Shown piece by piece: positions 21,837 to 23,064 of a DNA stretch of 23,064 nucleotides; positions within the stretch are counted from its first letter, which is position 1; every line of letters begins with the position of its first letter. This DNA comes from Planctomycetota bacterium (lineage in GTDB: Bacteria > Planctomycetota > Planctomycetia > Pirellulales > Thermoguttaceae), in the NCBI GenBank assembly GCA_018897395.1, contig JAHIKV010000303.1:1-23064 (forward strand), given 5' to 3'. The position numbers and the translations under genes are program-made. The notes beneath the pieces are model-generated. The model ran no database searches. It was not told where the DNA came from and saw nothing but the letters and a program-made list of their open reading frames with translations.

Positions 21837-23064
21837 ATGCCGACTCTCGTTCCCGAAGAACAACGCCGATTCGCCGTGGAAGTGGTCCGCCGTCTGCGCG
21901 GGGCGGGCTTCGAGGCGTATTGGGCCGGCGGCTGCGTCCGCGACCAATTGATCGGCCGCACGCCCGCCGACTACGACGTGGCTACCGACGCCGAGCCGGA
22001 GCGGATCCGCGCGCTGTTCGGCCGCCGACGCACACTGGCCATCGGCGCCGCCTTCGGAGTGATTTCGGTGATCGGTCCGAAGCCGGCGGGGTTGGTCGAG
22101 GTGACCACGTTCCGCCGCGACGCCGCCTACAGCGACGGCCGGCATCCCGACAGCGTCTCCTTCAGCACCGCCGCCGAGGACGCATCGCGCCGCGACTTCA
22201 CGATCAACGGGCTTTTTTATGATCCGATTCGTGGGCGGGTGATCGACTTCGTCGGCGGGCAGAAAGACCTCGCCGCCCGATTGGTCCGCGCGATCGGCAG
22301 CGCCCGCGACCGGTTCGCCGAGGACAAGCTGCGGATGCTCCGCGCGGTCCGGTTTACGGCCGCGTTCGATTTCACGCTCGACGTGGAAGCCCGCCAGGCC
22401 GTCGCCGAAATGGCCGCCGAGATTCACGCGGTCAGCCCCGAGCGGATCGCCGTCGAGATGCGGCGTCTGTTGGCCGATCGAAGCCGCGCGGTCGGCGTGC
22501 GGCTGTTGTTCGAGACCGGACTGGCCGTGGAACTGTTGCCGGAGATCGTACCCCGCGATGACGCCCAGCGGCGAAGATTCGACGAGGCGGAGAAGTTGCT
22601 CTCGCGGCTGGGCGACGGGTGTGGATTTCCGGCCGCGCTGGCCGCGCTGTTGTCTCCGTGGGTCGATCCGGCGGTGGCGGCCAAGGTCTGCCGGCGGTGG
22701 CGGCTGTCGAACGACGAACGAAACCGGGTCTGCTGGCTCGTGAAGCAACGCGATGCCCTGCTGAAAGCCGCGGAAATGCCCTGGTCGAAGCTCCAGCCGC
22801 TGCTGGTGGCCGAGGGAATCGGCGATCTGCTGATGCTCACCGAGGCCGCGTTCCCGGCGGGCGCTTTGGCGGCGGCCCATTGCCGCCGGTTCTTGGCGCA
22901 GCCGCCGGAGGTGCTCGATCCGCCGCCGCTGTTGACCGGCGACGATCTGCTGGCCCACGGCATCCCCGCCGGTCCGCGGTACAAAATCCTCTTGCAGCGA
23001 GTCCGCGACGCACAGTTGGACCGGACGCTTCACACCAAGGAGGAAGCGCTGGCGATGGTGGAGA
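21837..23064 (+). CDS. cca: CCA-adding enzyme / poly(A) polymerase family, 3' end missing
   Basis: Class II nucleotidyltransferase that adds or repairs the CCA tail of tRNAs. The 409 codons visible begin MPTLVPEEQRR and run out of the window without a stop. The head domain shows WAGGCVRDQLIG, the catalytic carboxylates in ADYDVATD (D45, D47), and EVTTFRRDAAYSDGRHPDSV. The neck shows RRDFTINGLFYD and RFAEDKLRMLRAVRF. It starts 47 nt after addA. The ATG at 21837 is the only reasonable start, but I see no strong ribosome binding site. A short hairpin (TGAACG/CGTTCA) lies between the two genes. A poly(A) polymerase role cannot be excluded from sequence. The tRNA-Val gene in this window lacks an encoded CCA, which fits a need for this enzyme. 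Confidence 0.93.
   Translation, partial: MPTLVPEEQRRFAVEVVRRLRGAGFEAYWAGGCVRDQLIGRTPADYDVATDAEPERIRALFGRRRTLAIGAAFGVISVIGPKPAGLVEVTTFRRDAAYSDGRHPDSVSFSTAAEDASRRDFTINGLFYDPIRGRVIDFVGGQKDLAARLVRAIGSARDRFAEDKLRMLRAVRFTAAFDFTLDVEARQAVAEMAAEIHAVSPERIAVEMRRLLADRSRAVGVRLLFETGLAVELLPEIVPRDDAQRRRFDEAEKLLSRLGDGCGFPAALAALLSPWVDPAVAAKVCRRWRLSNDERNRVCWLVKQRDALLKAAEMPWSKLQPLLVAEGIGDLLMLTEAAFPAGALAAAHCRRFLAQPPEVLDPPPLLTGDDLLAHGIPAGPRYKILLQRVRDAQLDRTLHTKEEALAMVE

Overview
This 23 kb window reads as chromosome of a GC-rich bacterium. Planctomycetota, probably near Pirellulales, is my best guess. The guess rests on the style of the dispersed palindromic and heptamer repeats, the gene order and the codon use, and no marker gene here proves it.

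Left part (1-8920, all minus strand): a cell-surface polysaccharide (LPS/O-antigen or exopolysaccharide) operon. In transcription order it holds a Wzx-like flippase, two SAM methyltransferases with cysteine-pair N-termini, a family 2 glycosyltransferase, a Wzy-like multi-membrane polymerase, a heptosyltransferase-like family 9 glycosyltransferase, a truncated gmhA copy, a family 4 glycosyltransferase and the 5' part of gmhA (phosphoheptose isomerase), which runs off the window. Several neighbours are joined by ATGA stop/start overlaps. The heptose isomerase and heptosyltransferase suggest that heptose is part of the glycan.

Middle (8921-10534): a chain of small, doubtful ORFs, a stretch with no clear gene, a tRNA-Val(GAC) gene with a good promoter, and a 114-bp palindromic repeat element before thrS.

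Right part (10535-23064, all plus strand): thrS and infC (translation), then a two-gene AT-richer module (DUF6978-like plus DUF1828/DUF1829-like, overlapping ATGA), then addB and addA (RecBCD-type helicase-nuclease, overlapping by 25 nt) and the start of a CCA-adding enzyme gene. The module of unknown function, placed directly upstream of addBA, is the best candidate for an undescribed system.

The most unusual structural signal is a set of tandem arrays with a 7-bp period but several different unit sequences (AAGGTTC-type, GGCGGAG, CCCGAAC, GAGAGGG, TCAGAGG). They lie between thrS and infC and repeatedly inside addB and addA, together with other palindromic repeats, all read through in frame. 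Because 7 is not a multiple of 3, gain or loss of a single unit would frameshift addA or addB, so these genes could be switched by repeat slippage.
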